5,487 nucleotides of DNA from CAZCSK01 sp964501265 (GTDB taxonomy: Bacteria; Actinomycetota; CADDZG01; JAHWKV01), in contig CAZCSK010000085.1 in NCBI GenBank assembly GCA_964501265.1, positions 1-5,487 of the forward strand, read 5' to 3'. A program made the position numbers and the translations under genes. The notes under the pieces are model-generated. The model saw nothing but the letters and a program-made list of their open reading frames with translations, did not search any database and was not told the origin of the DNA. The first letter of the stretch is position 1; each line of letters begins with the position of its first letter. Below are positions 1-5,487 of this stretch, in pieces.

Positions 1-641
1 GCGCTTACATCATTGAAGAACCAATGGCCGCCGCCATCGGCGCGGGGCTTCCGGTTCACGAACCAGCGGGAAACATGATCGTCGACATCGGTGGGGGAAC
101 CACTGAAGTCGCCGTCATCTCGCTCGGTGGGATCGTGACCAGCCTGTCGATACGCATCGGTGGAGACGAACTCGATGAGGCGATAATCGCCTACATCAAG
201 AAAGAGTATTCGGTGATGCTCGGCGAACGCACTGCCGAGGAAATCAAAATAACCTTCGGTTCGGCCTTTCCGTTCCCCGAGGAGCCCTACGCAGAGATTC
301 GCGGTCGCGATCTTGTCACGGGATTGCCAAAAACGATCATTGTTTCGGCTGAGGAAATACGGCGAGCCATCGAGGAGCCCGTCACTGCGATCGTCGATTC
401 GGTGAAGAGTACTTTGGACAAAACCCCCCCGGAGCTGTCGTCCGACATCATGGACAAAGGCATCGTGCTGACCGGCGGTGGGGCTCTCCTCAAGGGACTT
501 GACGAACGCATGGGCCACGAGACCGGAATGCCTATTCACGTAGCCGAGAACCCGCTTTCGTGCGTGGCTATCGGCTCGGGCAAGTGTCTCGAAGAGTTTG
601 ATGCCCTGCGAAGGGTCTTGGTTTCTTCCGGCAAGCGTTAA
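1..641 (+). CDS. mreB: MreB rod-shape-determining actin homologue (5' truncated by window edge)
   Basis: MreB is a bacterial actin that binds ATP, polymerises into membrane-attached filaments and directs the Rod complex during side-wall growth. The frame is open from base 3 with no start in the window; the ATG at 24 is an internal Met. About 212 residues are visible. The family is usually ~335-347 residues, so about 130 N-terminal residues, including phosphate loop 1, lie upstream. Seen directly, numbering from the first complete codon: the IEEPMAAAIGAGL segment (residues 4-16), whose Glu pair includes the residue linked to nucleotide hydrolysis; the phosphate-2 loop DIGGGTTEVAVIS (28-40); GGDELDEAI (53-61); GERTAEEIK (74-82); the adenosine-pocket motif LTGGGALLKGLDERM (156-170); and a typical C-terminal AENPLSCVAIGSGK stretch. 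These separate it from FtsA, ParM and DnaK. The TAA stop at 639-641 is intact and the C-terminus has normal length. It heads the visible cluster with mreC 52 bases downstream. Identification is secure; Mbl-like paralogues cannot be ruled out from sequence alone, but the mreCD linkage favours MreB. Confidence 0.97.
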   Translation, partial: AYIIEEPMAAAIGAGLPVHEPAGNMIVDIGGGTTEVAVISLGGIVTSLSIRIGGDELDEAIIAYIKKEYSVMLGERTAEEIKITFGSAFPFPEEPYAEIRGRDLVTGLPKTIIVSAEEIRRAIEEPVTAIVDSVKSTLDKTPPELSSDIMDKGIVLTGGGALLKGLDERMGHETGMPIHVAENPLSCVAIGSGKCLEEFDALRRVLVSSGKR

Positions 642-651
642 CGGGCCTTTA

Positions 652-670
652 GGGCCGGTTCTGCCGGCCC
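652..670 (+). promoter_or_regulatory. Intercistronic GC-only hairpin between mreB and mreC
   Basis: The mreB-mreC spacer contains a perfect inverted repeat: GGGCCGG (652-658), loop TTCTG (659-663), CCGGCCC (664-670). All seven pairs are G-C, so the RNA stem should be stable. An alternative pairing of CGGGCC (642-647) with GGCCCG (666-671) could compete with it. No T-run follows (next bases GGATTAGAGG), so it is not a canonical intrinsic terminator. By inference it could protect or process the upstream mreB message, or partly attenuate read-through so that MreB is made in excess over MreCD. The stem ends 5 bases before the AGAGG that probably serves mreC, so it may also affect mreC initiation. 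The structure is seen; the function is not known. Confidence 0.6.
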
Positions 671-675
671 GGATT

Positions 676-680
676 AGAGG
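676..680 (+). promoter_or_regulatory. Probable mreC ribosome-binding site
   Basis: AGAGG lies 13 bases before the ATG at 694 and 10 bases before an in-frame TTG at 691 (the two codons are adjacent, TTG-ATG). The spacing is long for the ATG and better for the TTG, so the true start could be one codon earlier than annotated. The effect on the protein is a single residue. Confidence 0.5.
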
Positions 681-693
681 TTGTTCTGTCTTG

Positions 694-1530
694 ATGTATC
701 GAAAGTCCACAAAGCAGCGGCTGATGCTTGCCGCCCTATTGGCCGCGACCGCGACCGTGGTCACTCTTGATTTCCGAGAGAATCCCGGGGGGCCGATTCG
801 CCGGATCCAGGATTTCGCCGTATCCATAGTCGCCCCTTTGCAGGACGGGATGGCCAAAGTCGCGCGACCGGTGGGTGATTTCCTCTCCACACTTGCGCAG
901 TCTGGGTCCCTTAAAGATGAGAACTCGGCATTGCGAGCCGAGATCGACCGTCTGGAGTCGGACCAGCGGCGCCTGCCCGAGATAGAACGTGAACTCGAGC
1001 GCCTGCGAGAGCTCACCCAGCAGACCGACTGGGCGTTAGGCGCCAAGGTGGGTGCACGGGTTATTGGCATCGGGCCCTCAAATCACGAATGGACTCTGTT
1101 CCTGGACAAGGGCGCGGCCGATGGATTGAAACCGAACATGGCGGTCATTGCGTCAGAAGGACTTGTAGGCAAGGTGACCCTCGTTGGTCGCAGATACTCG
1201 ACGGTTTTGATGGTGATAGATCCGCAACATTCGGTCGGAGCGAGATTGACGACGACCGGAGAAACCGGAGTCTTGTCTGGCGTCGACGGCGAGCGACTGG
1301 GGTTTGAACTCATCGACCCGCAGACCCCAGTGCAGGTTGGCGAGACCGTGGTCACCTCGGGTTACGACCGAGGGATATTTCCCCCCGGCATCCCCATTGG
1401 GCGGGTTGCCAGCGTCAGCAAAACGCGCGATGGCCTGTCGCAGTCAGCGGTCGTGCTGCCCTTCGTCGATTTCACCCGACTCGATGTAGTGCTGATCCTG
1501 CTCGAATCAGGATCAGCTAGGGCGGGATGA
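694..1530 (+). CDS. mreC: MreC rod-shape-determining protein
   Basis: MreC is a bitopic membrane protein whose periplasmic part self-associates and activates PBP2, linking MreB filaments to wall synthesis. The product is 278 residues, within the family's usual range. Seen directly: a basic N-terminus (MYRKSTKQRL), one hydrophobic segment at about residues 10-25, and a Leu/Glu/Arg-rich heptad stretch at about 72-110 predicted to be the dimerising coiled coil. The beta-rich MreC domain follows at about 119-270. It carries typical wording: ARVIGIGPSNHEWTLFLDKG (121-140), then NMAVIASEGLVGKV (148-161), IDPQHSVGARL (175-185), GETVVTSGYDRGIFPPGIPIG (about 216-236) and a closing FVDFTRLDVVLIL. The ATG at 694 was chosen because the open frame upstream of it, from 598, would overlap mreB and add non-hydrophobic sequence foreign to the family. 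TTG at 691 is an alternative. The gene ends in ATGA; mreD starts 6 bases later. Identification is secure. Confidence 0.96.
   Translation: MYRKSTKQRLMLAALLAATATVVTLDFRENPGGPIRRIQDFAVSIVAPLQDGMAKVARPVGDFLSTLAQSGSLKDENSALRAEIDRLESDQRRLPEIERELERLRELTQQTDWALGAKVGARVIGIGPSNHEWTLFLDKGAADGLKPNMAVIASEGLVGKVTLVGRRYSTVLMVIDPQHSVGARLTTTGETGVLSGVDGERLGFELIDPQTPVQVGETVVTSGYDRGIFPPGIPIGRVASVSKTRDGLSQSAVVLPFVDFTRLDVVLILLESGSARAG
1491..1517 (+). promoter_or_regulatory. Perfect 10-bp hairpin at the mreC 3' end, upstream of mreD
   Basis: GCTGATCCTG (1491-1500) and CAGGATCAGC (1508-1517) are exact reverse complements separated by a 7-base loop, CTCGAAT. The stem lies inside the last codons of mreC, ends 10 bases before the mreC stop codon (1528-1530) and 19 bases before the mreD ATG. 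No T-run follows, so it is not a standard terminator. By inference it could reduce mreD initiation until ribosomes finishing mreC melt it (translational coupling), or act as an mRNA-stability or cleavage element. The repeat is certain; any role is unproven. Confidence 0.55.
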
Positions 1531-1536
1531 GAGTCG

Positions 1537-2043
1537 ATGCGACGCGCCGGATTGTTCGCTCTTTTGATACTCACCGCGGTGCTGTTTCAGACCACGGCGT
1601 TCAGCCGGCTGACATTATTTGGTGTGTCCCCGGATTTGATTTTGGTGGTTGTGATCTCGTTTGCCCTGCTGGAGGGGCCGTCGGCGGGGGCCGCTGTCGG
1701 CTTTTCCGGTGGTCTGCTTCGAGACTTACTGCTCGACTCTCCCAAGGGACTTACGGGGCTCTCATACTTGCTTGTCGGCTACATCGTGGGCATCCTTCGA
1801 CCATATGTTCAATCGACCAGCGTTTTCGTCCCGGTCGGCGGGGTGTTCGTTGGATCTCTTGCGGGAACCGCGCTCTATCAAACTTTGTTGGTCCTTCTGG
1901 GCAGAGCATCGCTGCCGTCAGGGGATGCCGTCCGCATAATTGTTTTGACCTCCGTCTACAACACGCTCCTTGTGCCCTTTGTATATCCGTTGGTCCGGCG
2001 GGTTTCAGCGATGTACAGGCGCGACCGCGTTTTGAGGTGGTGA
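1537..2043 (+). CDS. mreD: MreD rod-shape-determining membrane protein
   Basis: MreD is a small polytopic membrane protein that acts with MreC in the Rod complex; its biochemical activity is still poorly understood. The product is 168 residues and strongly hydrophobic, with about six likely membrane segments near residues 4-20, 28-45, 49-65, 71-88, 96-121 and 130-153. Family hallmarks are visible: SPDLILVVVISFALLEGPSA (31-50), followed by GAAVGFSGGLLRDLLLD (51-67), and the C-terminal YNTLLVPFVYPLVRR (141-155), then a basic cytoplasmic tail. The ATG at 1537 is 6 bases after the mreC stop. Its ribosome-binding site is weak (GAGAG at 1529-1533, only 3 bases away), so coupling to mreC translation is likely. 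A slightly longer overlapping frame (1527-2051) does not encode a MreD-like protein and is a shadow. The mrdA start follows 4 bases after the stop. Confidence 0.94.
   Translation: MRRAGLFALLILTAVLFQTTAFSRLTLFGVSPDLILVVVISFALLEGPSAGAAVGFSGGLLRDLLLDSPKGLTGLSYLLVGYIVGILRPYVQSTSVFVPVGGVFVGSLAGTALYQTLLVLLGRASLPSGDAVRIIVLTSVYNTLLVPFVYPLVRRVSAMYRRDRVLRW
2034..2040 (+). promoter_or_regulatory. Ribosome-binding site for mrdA inside the mreD 3' end
   Basis: GAGGTGG in the last codons of mreD sits 7 bases before the mrdA ATG at 2048 and supports that start. The site overlaps translated mreD sequence, so terminating MreD ribosomes would pass directly over it. Confidence 0.5.
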
Positions 2044-2047
2044 ACCT

Positions 2048-3955
2048 ATGACTCAGTCTCCGGACGGGATGAGACTCCGTATCACCGTTTTGGGCGCCAT
2101 TGTTATGGCGTTATTCAGTGCATTGATCCTGCGACTCTATTCTCTGCAGGTGTTGACTCACGAACGGTACGCGGAGGCCGCGGAGCGCAATCGCATACGC
2201 ATCGTACCAGTGGAGGCCGCGCGGGGACGAATACTCGATCGCAACGGTGAGGTCCTTGTTGGCAATCGTCTTTCGTACGTTGTGTCAATCCGTCCCGATG
2301 AACTGGATGATCGCGCGGGAGTGCTTGGTCGCCTTGCAGAATTGTTCGCAGTGCCGGTGAGTCAGATTGACGAACGGTTAGCCGACAAGACCGTTTTGCC
2401 TTACACCCCGATCCCGATCTTTGAGGATGTTCCTGAAGACACTCAAACTTTCATTCGAGAGCATCAGGACCTATATCGTGGTGTGGTCACTGAATCAAGA
2501 CCCATCCGCACGTACGAAAAAGGGATACTCGCTGCACATATTTTGGGATATGTCGGCGAGATCAACCCAGAACAGCTCCCCGAACCGCGTTACCGCGGAT
2601 ACCGGCCCGGATCGATCATCGGTCGAAGCGGAATCGAATACGCGTACGAACGCGATCTACATGGTCAGGATGGTCTCGTTAAGCTTGTGGTCGATTCCAC
2701 GGGCAAAGTTTTTGGTCCACCCCTTGGTGGGCGCGAGCCTGAGCGTGGGCTCGATCTCACTACGACCATCGACATTCGCATCCAGGACTTGGCCGAGGAA
2801 TCGTTACGCCTTGGGATCGAGTCTGCCCGGACCGTCTTCGACAAGGAGTCTCAGAAAACCTATCTGGCGCCTGCGGGCGGAGTTGTTGTTATGGATCCGC
2901 GAAACGGCGAGGTTCTGGCAATGGCTTCCTTTCCAACTTTTGACCCCAGCGCGTTCATCGGAGGAATCTCGCGAGCAGAGTTTCAAGCCCTTGCAACCGA
3001 TCCCTCTAATCCTTTGCTGAATCGCGCGACGCAATCGGTGTCTCCCCCGGGGTCCACTTTCAAGACCGTGACTGCGGCCGCCGCACTTCAGGAGGGGATT
3101 GCCCAGCGCAACGGCAAGTACAGCTGCCCGGGATCCTTTCGGTTCGCCGACACGACCTTCCGCAACTGGAAGACCTCGGATTCTGGTTCGATGACTGTTG
3201 CGCAGGCGATCATCGATTCGTGCGATACGGTCTTCTACGGTTGGGGGGCCGAGTTCTATCGGAAGTTCAGGGCAAAGGGCGGCGAACGGTTGCAAGATTA
3301 CGCCCGCGACTTCGGGTTTGGCGCCAAATCGGGGATCGAAATTCCGTTCGAGAGCGCCGGTCGCGTGCCCGATGAGAGCTGGCTTAAGAGAATTAATCTT
3401 AAGTACCCCGATCTCTTTCCCTACTCCACATGGCTGCCGGGTTATACGATCAACATGTCGATCGGTCAGGGTGATGTACTGGCTACGCCGCTGCAGCTTG
3501 CGAACTCCTACGCTGTGATCGGAAACGGCGGCACTCTGTATCAACCGCACTTAGGATTGAAACTCTCGCGTGATGGCGCTGTGGTGAGGGCGATAGGTGC
3601 GAAGGCCATTCGGCAACTTGGCGTGAGTCCCGCTAACTTCGACACGGTTCGGCGTGGGCTCGAAGGAGTGGCCACAGTGGGAACGGCCCGTGGGGCATTC
3701 GCAGGTTACCCATTTGATTCCGTGGCTATCGCGTCGAAGACGGGAACTGCCGAGATTAAGACAGTGCCTCCTAAGCAACCGTACGCTTGGTTCGCGGCAT
3801 ACGCTCCCGCCCGCAGTCCCCAGTACGTAGTTGCAGTAATGCTTGAGGAGGGCGGCCATGGGGGCGAGACCGCGGCCCCCATCGCAAGACGAATCATCGA
3901 GGGCATCTTTGGGTTGTCGCTCAGCCAAATCACTCCCGCCGTGAGAACTGACTAG
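2048..3955 (+). CDS. mrdA: Penicillin-binding protein 2, elongation-specific D,D-transpeptidase (class B PBP)
   Basis: PBP2 cross-links new peptidoglycan during side-wall elongation as the partner of RodA; it is membrane-anchored with its catalytic domain outside the membrane. The product is 635 residues, normal for the family. Seen directly: a short cytoplasmic start and an uncleaved signal anchor at about residues 11-33. The N-terminal pedestal/dimerisation region begins with ARGRILDRNGEVL (58-70) and includes ILGYVGEI (165-172) and GRSGIEYAYERDLHGQDG (192-209). The transpeptidase domain runs from about 270 to the end. Active-site motifs are S336-T-F-K339 (nucleophile Ser336, codon 3053-3055), S391-C-D393 as the SxN-equivalent motif, and K564-T-G-T567. 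Asp in place of Asn in the second motif is, as I recall, a feature of many MrdA-type PBPs; the CPG (360-362) ahead of it also fits MrdA rather than the division paralogue FtsI. The start at 2048 has GAGGTGG 7 bases upstream. The TAG stop abuts the rodA ATG directly, consistent with the PBP2-RodA functional pair. Confidence 0.97.
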   Translation: MTQSPDGMRLRITVLGAIVMALFSALILRLYSLQVLTHERYAEAAERNRIRIVPVEAARGRILDRNGEVLVGNRLSYVVSIRPDELDDRAGVLGRLAELFAVPVSQIDERLADKTVLPYTPIPIFEDVPEDTQTFIREHQDLYRGVVTESRPIRTYEKGILAAHILGYVGEINPEQLPEPRYRGYRPGSIIGRSGIEYAYERDLHGQDGLVKLVVDSTGKVFGPPLGGREPERGLDLTTTIDIRIQDLAEESLRLGIESARTVFDKESQKTYLAPAGGVVVMDPRNGEVLAMASFPTFDPSAFIGGISRAEFQALATDPSNPLLNRATQSVSPPGSTFKTVTAAAALQEGIAQRNGKYSCPGSFRFADTTFRNWKTSDSGSMTVAQAIIDSCDTVFYGWGAEFYRKFRAKGGERLQDYARDFGFGAKSGIEIPFESAGRVPDESWLKRINLKYPDLFPYSTWLPGYTINMSIGQGDVLATPLQLANSYAVIGNGGTLYQPHLGLKLSRDGAVVRAIGAKAIRQLGVSPANFDTVRRGLEGVATVGTARGAFAGYPFDSVAIASKTGTAEIKTVPPKQPYAWFAAYAPARSPQYVVAVMLEEGGHGGETAAPIARRIIEGIFGLSLSQITPAVRTD

Positions 3956-5119
3956 ATGGCCGACCAGTCGATTTGGGGCGCCCGAGTAGGGTCGACTCGC
4001 GTGCGGATGTTTTCAACGAAGTCGCCGATCCGTCATCTCGACCTCACTCTGATAGTAGCGGTGCTGCTGTTGACGGGGGTCGGAAACCTAGCGATCAAAT
4101 TTGCGTCGGCGCCCTTGTTGGAGGCACGCGGCGCTGATCCCAACTACTACTTGAAGAGACAGTTGATCTACTTCAGTCTGGCCTCGATAGGATTCGTAAT
4201 TTCTCTTCTGGTTGATTACAGGCAAATCAAGGGAGTGGTTCCCGTGATCTACGGAGGTGGACTGCTGTTCTTGGTCCTGGTGCTTCTTCCGATGGGGGAA
4301 AGAGTTGCGGGGGCCCAGCGGTGGGTGAACTTGGGTGTTCTGCAGGTGCAGCCGTCGGAGTTAATGAAACTGATCCTCATTACTGCGCTCGCCGCACTAT
4401 TTTCTCGCAAGCGAGGAGATCACGGTCCCCTGCAAATATTTCAGGCCCTCCTGATGGTTGCCCTGCCGGCTCTGCTGGTTTATCTGCAACCTGATCTCGG
4501 CACGGCGATGGTCCTGGTGGCAGTTACTTTCGCAATCATGCTTGTGGCGGGAGTCAAGGTCCGCTGGCTGATGGCGGTTCTTGCTGTTGGGGTGCTCGCG
4601 ATGATCCTGGCGATTCAAGTGGGAGTACTCAAGGAGTACCAGATTGCGCGTCTGACGGCTTTCCTTGATTCCGAATCCGACCCTCAGCGAGCCGGCTACA
4701 ACCTCGCGCAGTCGAAGACCGCGATCGGGTCGGGGGGCTTTGCCGGCAAGGGTCTGACGGAGGGATCTCAGACCAACCTCGCCTTTGTTCCGGAGCAGCA
4801 CACGGACTTCGTCTTCACCGTCGTCGGAGAGAAGAAAGGATTTGTAGGGGGAGCGGTACTCCTGGGCCTCTTCGCCCTGCTGCTTTGGAGATGTCTTCGA
4901 ATCGCCCTGCTGTCAAAGGAATTGTTTGGCACGCTTCTCGCAGGTGGAGTGGCGGCGATGTTTGCGTTCCAGGTATTCGTCAATATCGGCATGACCATAG
5001 GAATCATGCCAATCACCGGAATTCCCCTGCCGTTTGTTTCGGCCGGGGGTTCATCACTAATTACCAGCTATGTGGCCGTGGGGCTTTTGACCAACGTTCA
5101 CATGCGCAGATTCATTTAG
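3956..5119 (+). CDS. rodA: RodA, SEDS-family peptidoglycan glycosyltransferase
   Basis: RodA polymerises lipid II into glycan strands in the Rod complex, working with the PBP2 encoded just upstream. The product is 387 residues with about ten hydrophobic segments. Signature stretches seen: GAQRWVNLGVLQVQPSELMKL (119-139); QPDLGTAMVL (178-187); the large extracellular loop ending in FVPEQHTDFVFTVVGE (277-291), where Asp284 corresponds to the essential acidic residue of RodA; and the C-terminal GIMPITGIPLPFVSAGGSS (349-367), shared with FtsW. The tight linkage to mrdA and mreBCD favours RodA over FtsW. The ATG at 3956 immediately follows the mrdA TAG, with only a weak GAGAA upstream, so initiation probably relies on ribosomes finishing mrdA. 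This start gives a 17-residue polar N-terminal extension before MFSTKSPIRHLDLTL. GTG 4001 or ATG 4007 are credible alternatives and would give a more typical RodA N-terminus. The stop overlaps the next gene's ribosome-binding site. Confidence 0.96.
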   Translation: MADQSIWGARVGSTRVRMFSTKSPIRHLDLTLIVAVLLLTGVGNLAIKFASAPLLEARGADPNYYLKRQLIYFSLASIGFVISLLVDYRQIKGVVPVIYGGGLLFLVLVLLPMGERVAGAQRWVNLGVLQVQPSELMKLILITALAALFSRKRGDHGPLQIFQALLMVALPALLVYLQPDLGTAMVLVAVTFAIMLVAGVKVRWLMAVLAVGVLAMILAIQVGVLKEYQIARLTAFLDSESDPQRAGYNLAQSKTAIGSGGFAGKGLTEGSQTNLAFVPEQHTDFVFTVVGEKKGFVGGAVLLGLFALLLWRCLRIALLSKELFGTLLAGGVAAMFAFQVFVNIGMTIGIMPITGIPLPFVSAGGSSLITSYVAVGLLTNVHMRRFI

Positions 5120-5123
5120 GAGG
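5118..5123 (+). promoter_or_regulatory. Strong Shine-Dalgarno overlapping the rodA stop codon
   Basis: AGGAGG begins at the second base of the rodA TAG stop (5117-5119) and lies 5 bases before the TTG at 5129. It is the best ribosome-binding site in the window. It is the main evidence that a gene starts at the TTG, and it compensates for the weak start codon. Confidence 0.8.
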
Positions 5124-5128
5124 ATTCA

Positions 5129-5487
5129 TTGCCAAACGAAGAACCAACACCTGAAGCACGTGCGCGGCCCCCTGTGGCGCGCAGACGACCGCGTAGACGC
5201 CGGCCAGCGAGCACGCGGCCCGCTGCAGCATCGGCCGAAGGCGTCCTCGATGCCGCGACCGTGGCCGCGTCTCCAGCCCCCGCAACCGCTACCGAGATGT
5301 CAAAAGAGCCCGCGGGAGATGTAAGTGGCCGAGCGGAGGCGTCCAAGACGACCCAATCAACGACTCCACGCCGGACCAGGTCGCGGCGGCGGCGTCCCGC
5401 AGCCAGGCCCGTCGCAAAGATCGATGGGGGGCCCGGGGGGGTAGCAGCCCCCATAGGTACGGACCCGCGCGCGCCAGAAGCTGCGAA
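5129..5487 (+). CDS. Arg/Ala/Pro-rich N-terminal part of a gene cut by the window edge; possibly RNase E/G family
   Basis: The frame opens at TTG 5129 (MPNEEPTPEARARPPVARRR...) and stays open to the window end, giving 119 residues plus two bases. No folded domain, signal peptide or membrane segment is visible. The sequence is low-complexity and dominated by Ala, Arg, Pro and Thr, typical of a disordered, probably RNA-binding tail. It contains two similar basic blocks, RRRPRRRRPA (18-27) and RRTRSRRRRPA (81-91), separated by an acidic/Ala-rich linker. The start choice rests on the AGGAGG 5 bases upstream; the only Met codon further in (residue 57) would drop most of the tail. Family knowledge: ribonuclease E/G genes lie near mre genes in several bacteria (rng downstream of mreBCD in E. 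coli; an RNase E/G gene several genes downstream in Streptomyces), and actinobacterial RNase E/G proteins carry such N-terminal extensions. The identification is inference from position and composition; another nucleic-acid-binding protein with a basic tail, such as Rho, is possible. GC content is visibly higher than in the genes before it. Confidence 0.72.
   Translation, partial: MPNEEPTPEARARPPVARRRPRRRRPASTRPAAASAEGVLDAATVAASPAPATATEMSKEPAGDVSGRAEASKTTQSTTPRRTRSRRRRPAARPVAKIDGGPGGVAAPIGTDPRAPEAA

Noticed and set aside
652..680. Rho-independent terminator after mreB
   Set aside because: The stem is strong, but the following bases (GGATTAGAGG) contain no T-run, so only a regulatory or processing hairpin is supported.
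598..693. N-terminal extension of mreC from ATG 598
   Set aside because: It would overlap mreB by 44 bases and place 32 non-family residues before the normal basic and hydrophobic MreC N-terminus.
1527..2051. 174-codon plus-strand frame starting at the ATG that overlaps the mreC stop
   Set aside because: It overlaps mreD in another frame; its translation is Cys/Arg/Gly-rich without membrane segments, while the 1537-2043 frame has clear MreD motifs.
3383..3403. CTTAAGA / TCTTAAG inverted repeat inside mrdA
   Set aside because: It is a 7-bp, AT-rich, mid-gene stem that is expected to be weak and is explained by the codons for Leu-Lys-Arg-Ile-Asn-Leu-Lys; there is no junction or start nearby.
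2804..3550. Long open frame of 248 codons on the minus strand inside mrdA
   Set aside because: It lies fully antisense to a confidently identified PBP2 gene, has no recognisable motif and an Arg/Gly/Leu-rich composition typical of the complement of a GC-rich gene.
4625..4639. GTACTC-AAG-GAGTAC inverted repeat inside rodA
   Set aside because: Only 6 bp with a 3-base loop in mid-gene; plausible by chance in a sequence of this length.
5116..5454. 112-codon minus-strand frame at the right end
   Set aside because: It is the complement of the Arg/Ala-rich gene start; the plus strand has a perfect ribosome-binding site and operon context, the minus strand has neither.
1..5487. tRNA, rRNA, CRISPR, insertion sequences, attachment sites or a novel defence-type system
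   Set aside because: Nearly every base is accounted for by conserved elongation genes; no direct-repeat arrays, transposase motifs or cloverleaf-like sequence were seen.

Overview
The window is a compact, single-strand (+) block of cell-elongation genes in the order mreB (5' end cut off) - mreC - mreD - mrdA (PBP2) - rodA, followed by the start of a sixth gene that runs off the right edge. Base composition is moderately GC-rich (roughly 58-60% by eye). The gene order, the MreB sequence and a sixth gene opening with a long Arg/Ala/Pro-rich tail fit a rod-shaped bacterium, most plausibly an actinobacterial-type lineage (Actinomycetota, perhaps a deep-branching class). This is inferred from family knowledge; nothing in the window fixes the taxon.

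Layout: 1-641 is the C-terminal ~212 residues of MreB. A 52-base spacer (642-693) follows and holds a perfect GC-only hairpin. mreC is 694-1530 and mreD 1537-2043, with a perfect 10-bp hairpin spanning the last mreC codons just before mreD. mrdA is 2048-3955 and rodA 3956-5119, the two abutting with no gap. The last gene starts at a TTG at 5129, with a perfect AGGAGG ribosome-binding site overlapping the rodA stop codon. Its 119 visible residues are a disordered, basic tail without a recognisable domain. Its position suggests an RNase E/G-type ribonuclease, but that is inference. Apart from the mreB-mreC spacer, intergenic gaps are 0-9 bases, so the set is almost certainly co-transcribed and in part translationally coupled. 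No promoter or rho-independent terminator is evident, and no non-coding stretch exceeds 60 bases.

How the genes work together: MreB filaments on the inner face of the membrane orient the Rod complex. MreC and MreD form its membrane and periplasmic scaffold. RodA (a SEDS glycosyltransferase) polymerises lipid II into glycan strands, and PBP2 (a transpeptidase) cross-links them. All three PBP2 active-site motifs and the main RodA signature motifs are present, so the enzymes look functional.

I found no undescribed system. This is a well-known conserved operon. The items worth a second look are the two intercistronic hairpins, the duplicated basic block and G-runs in the terminal gene, and small start-site and motif peculiarities.
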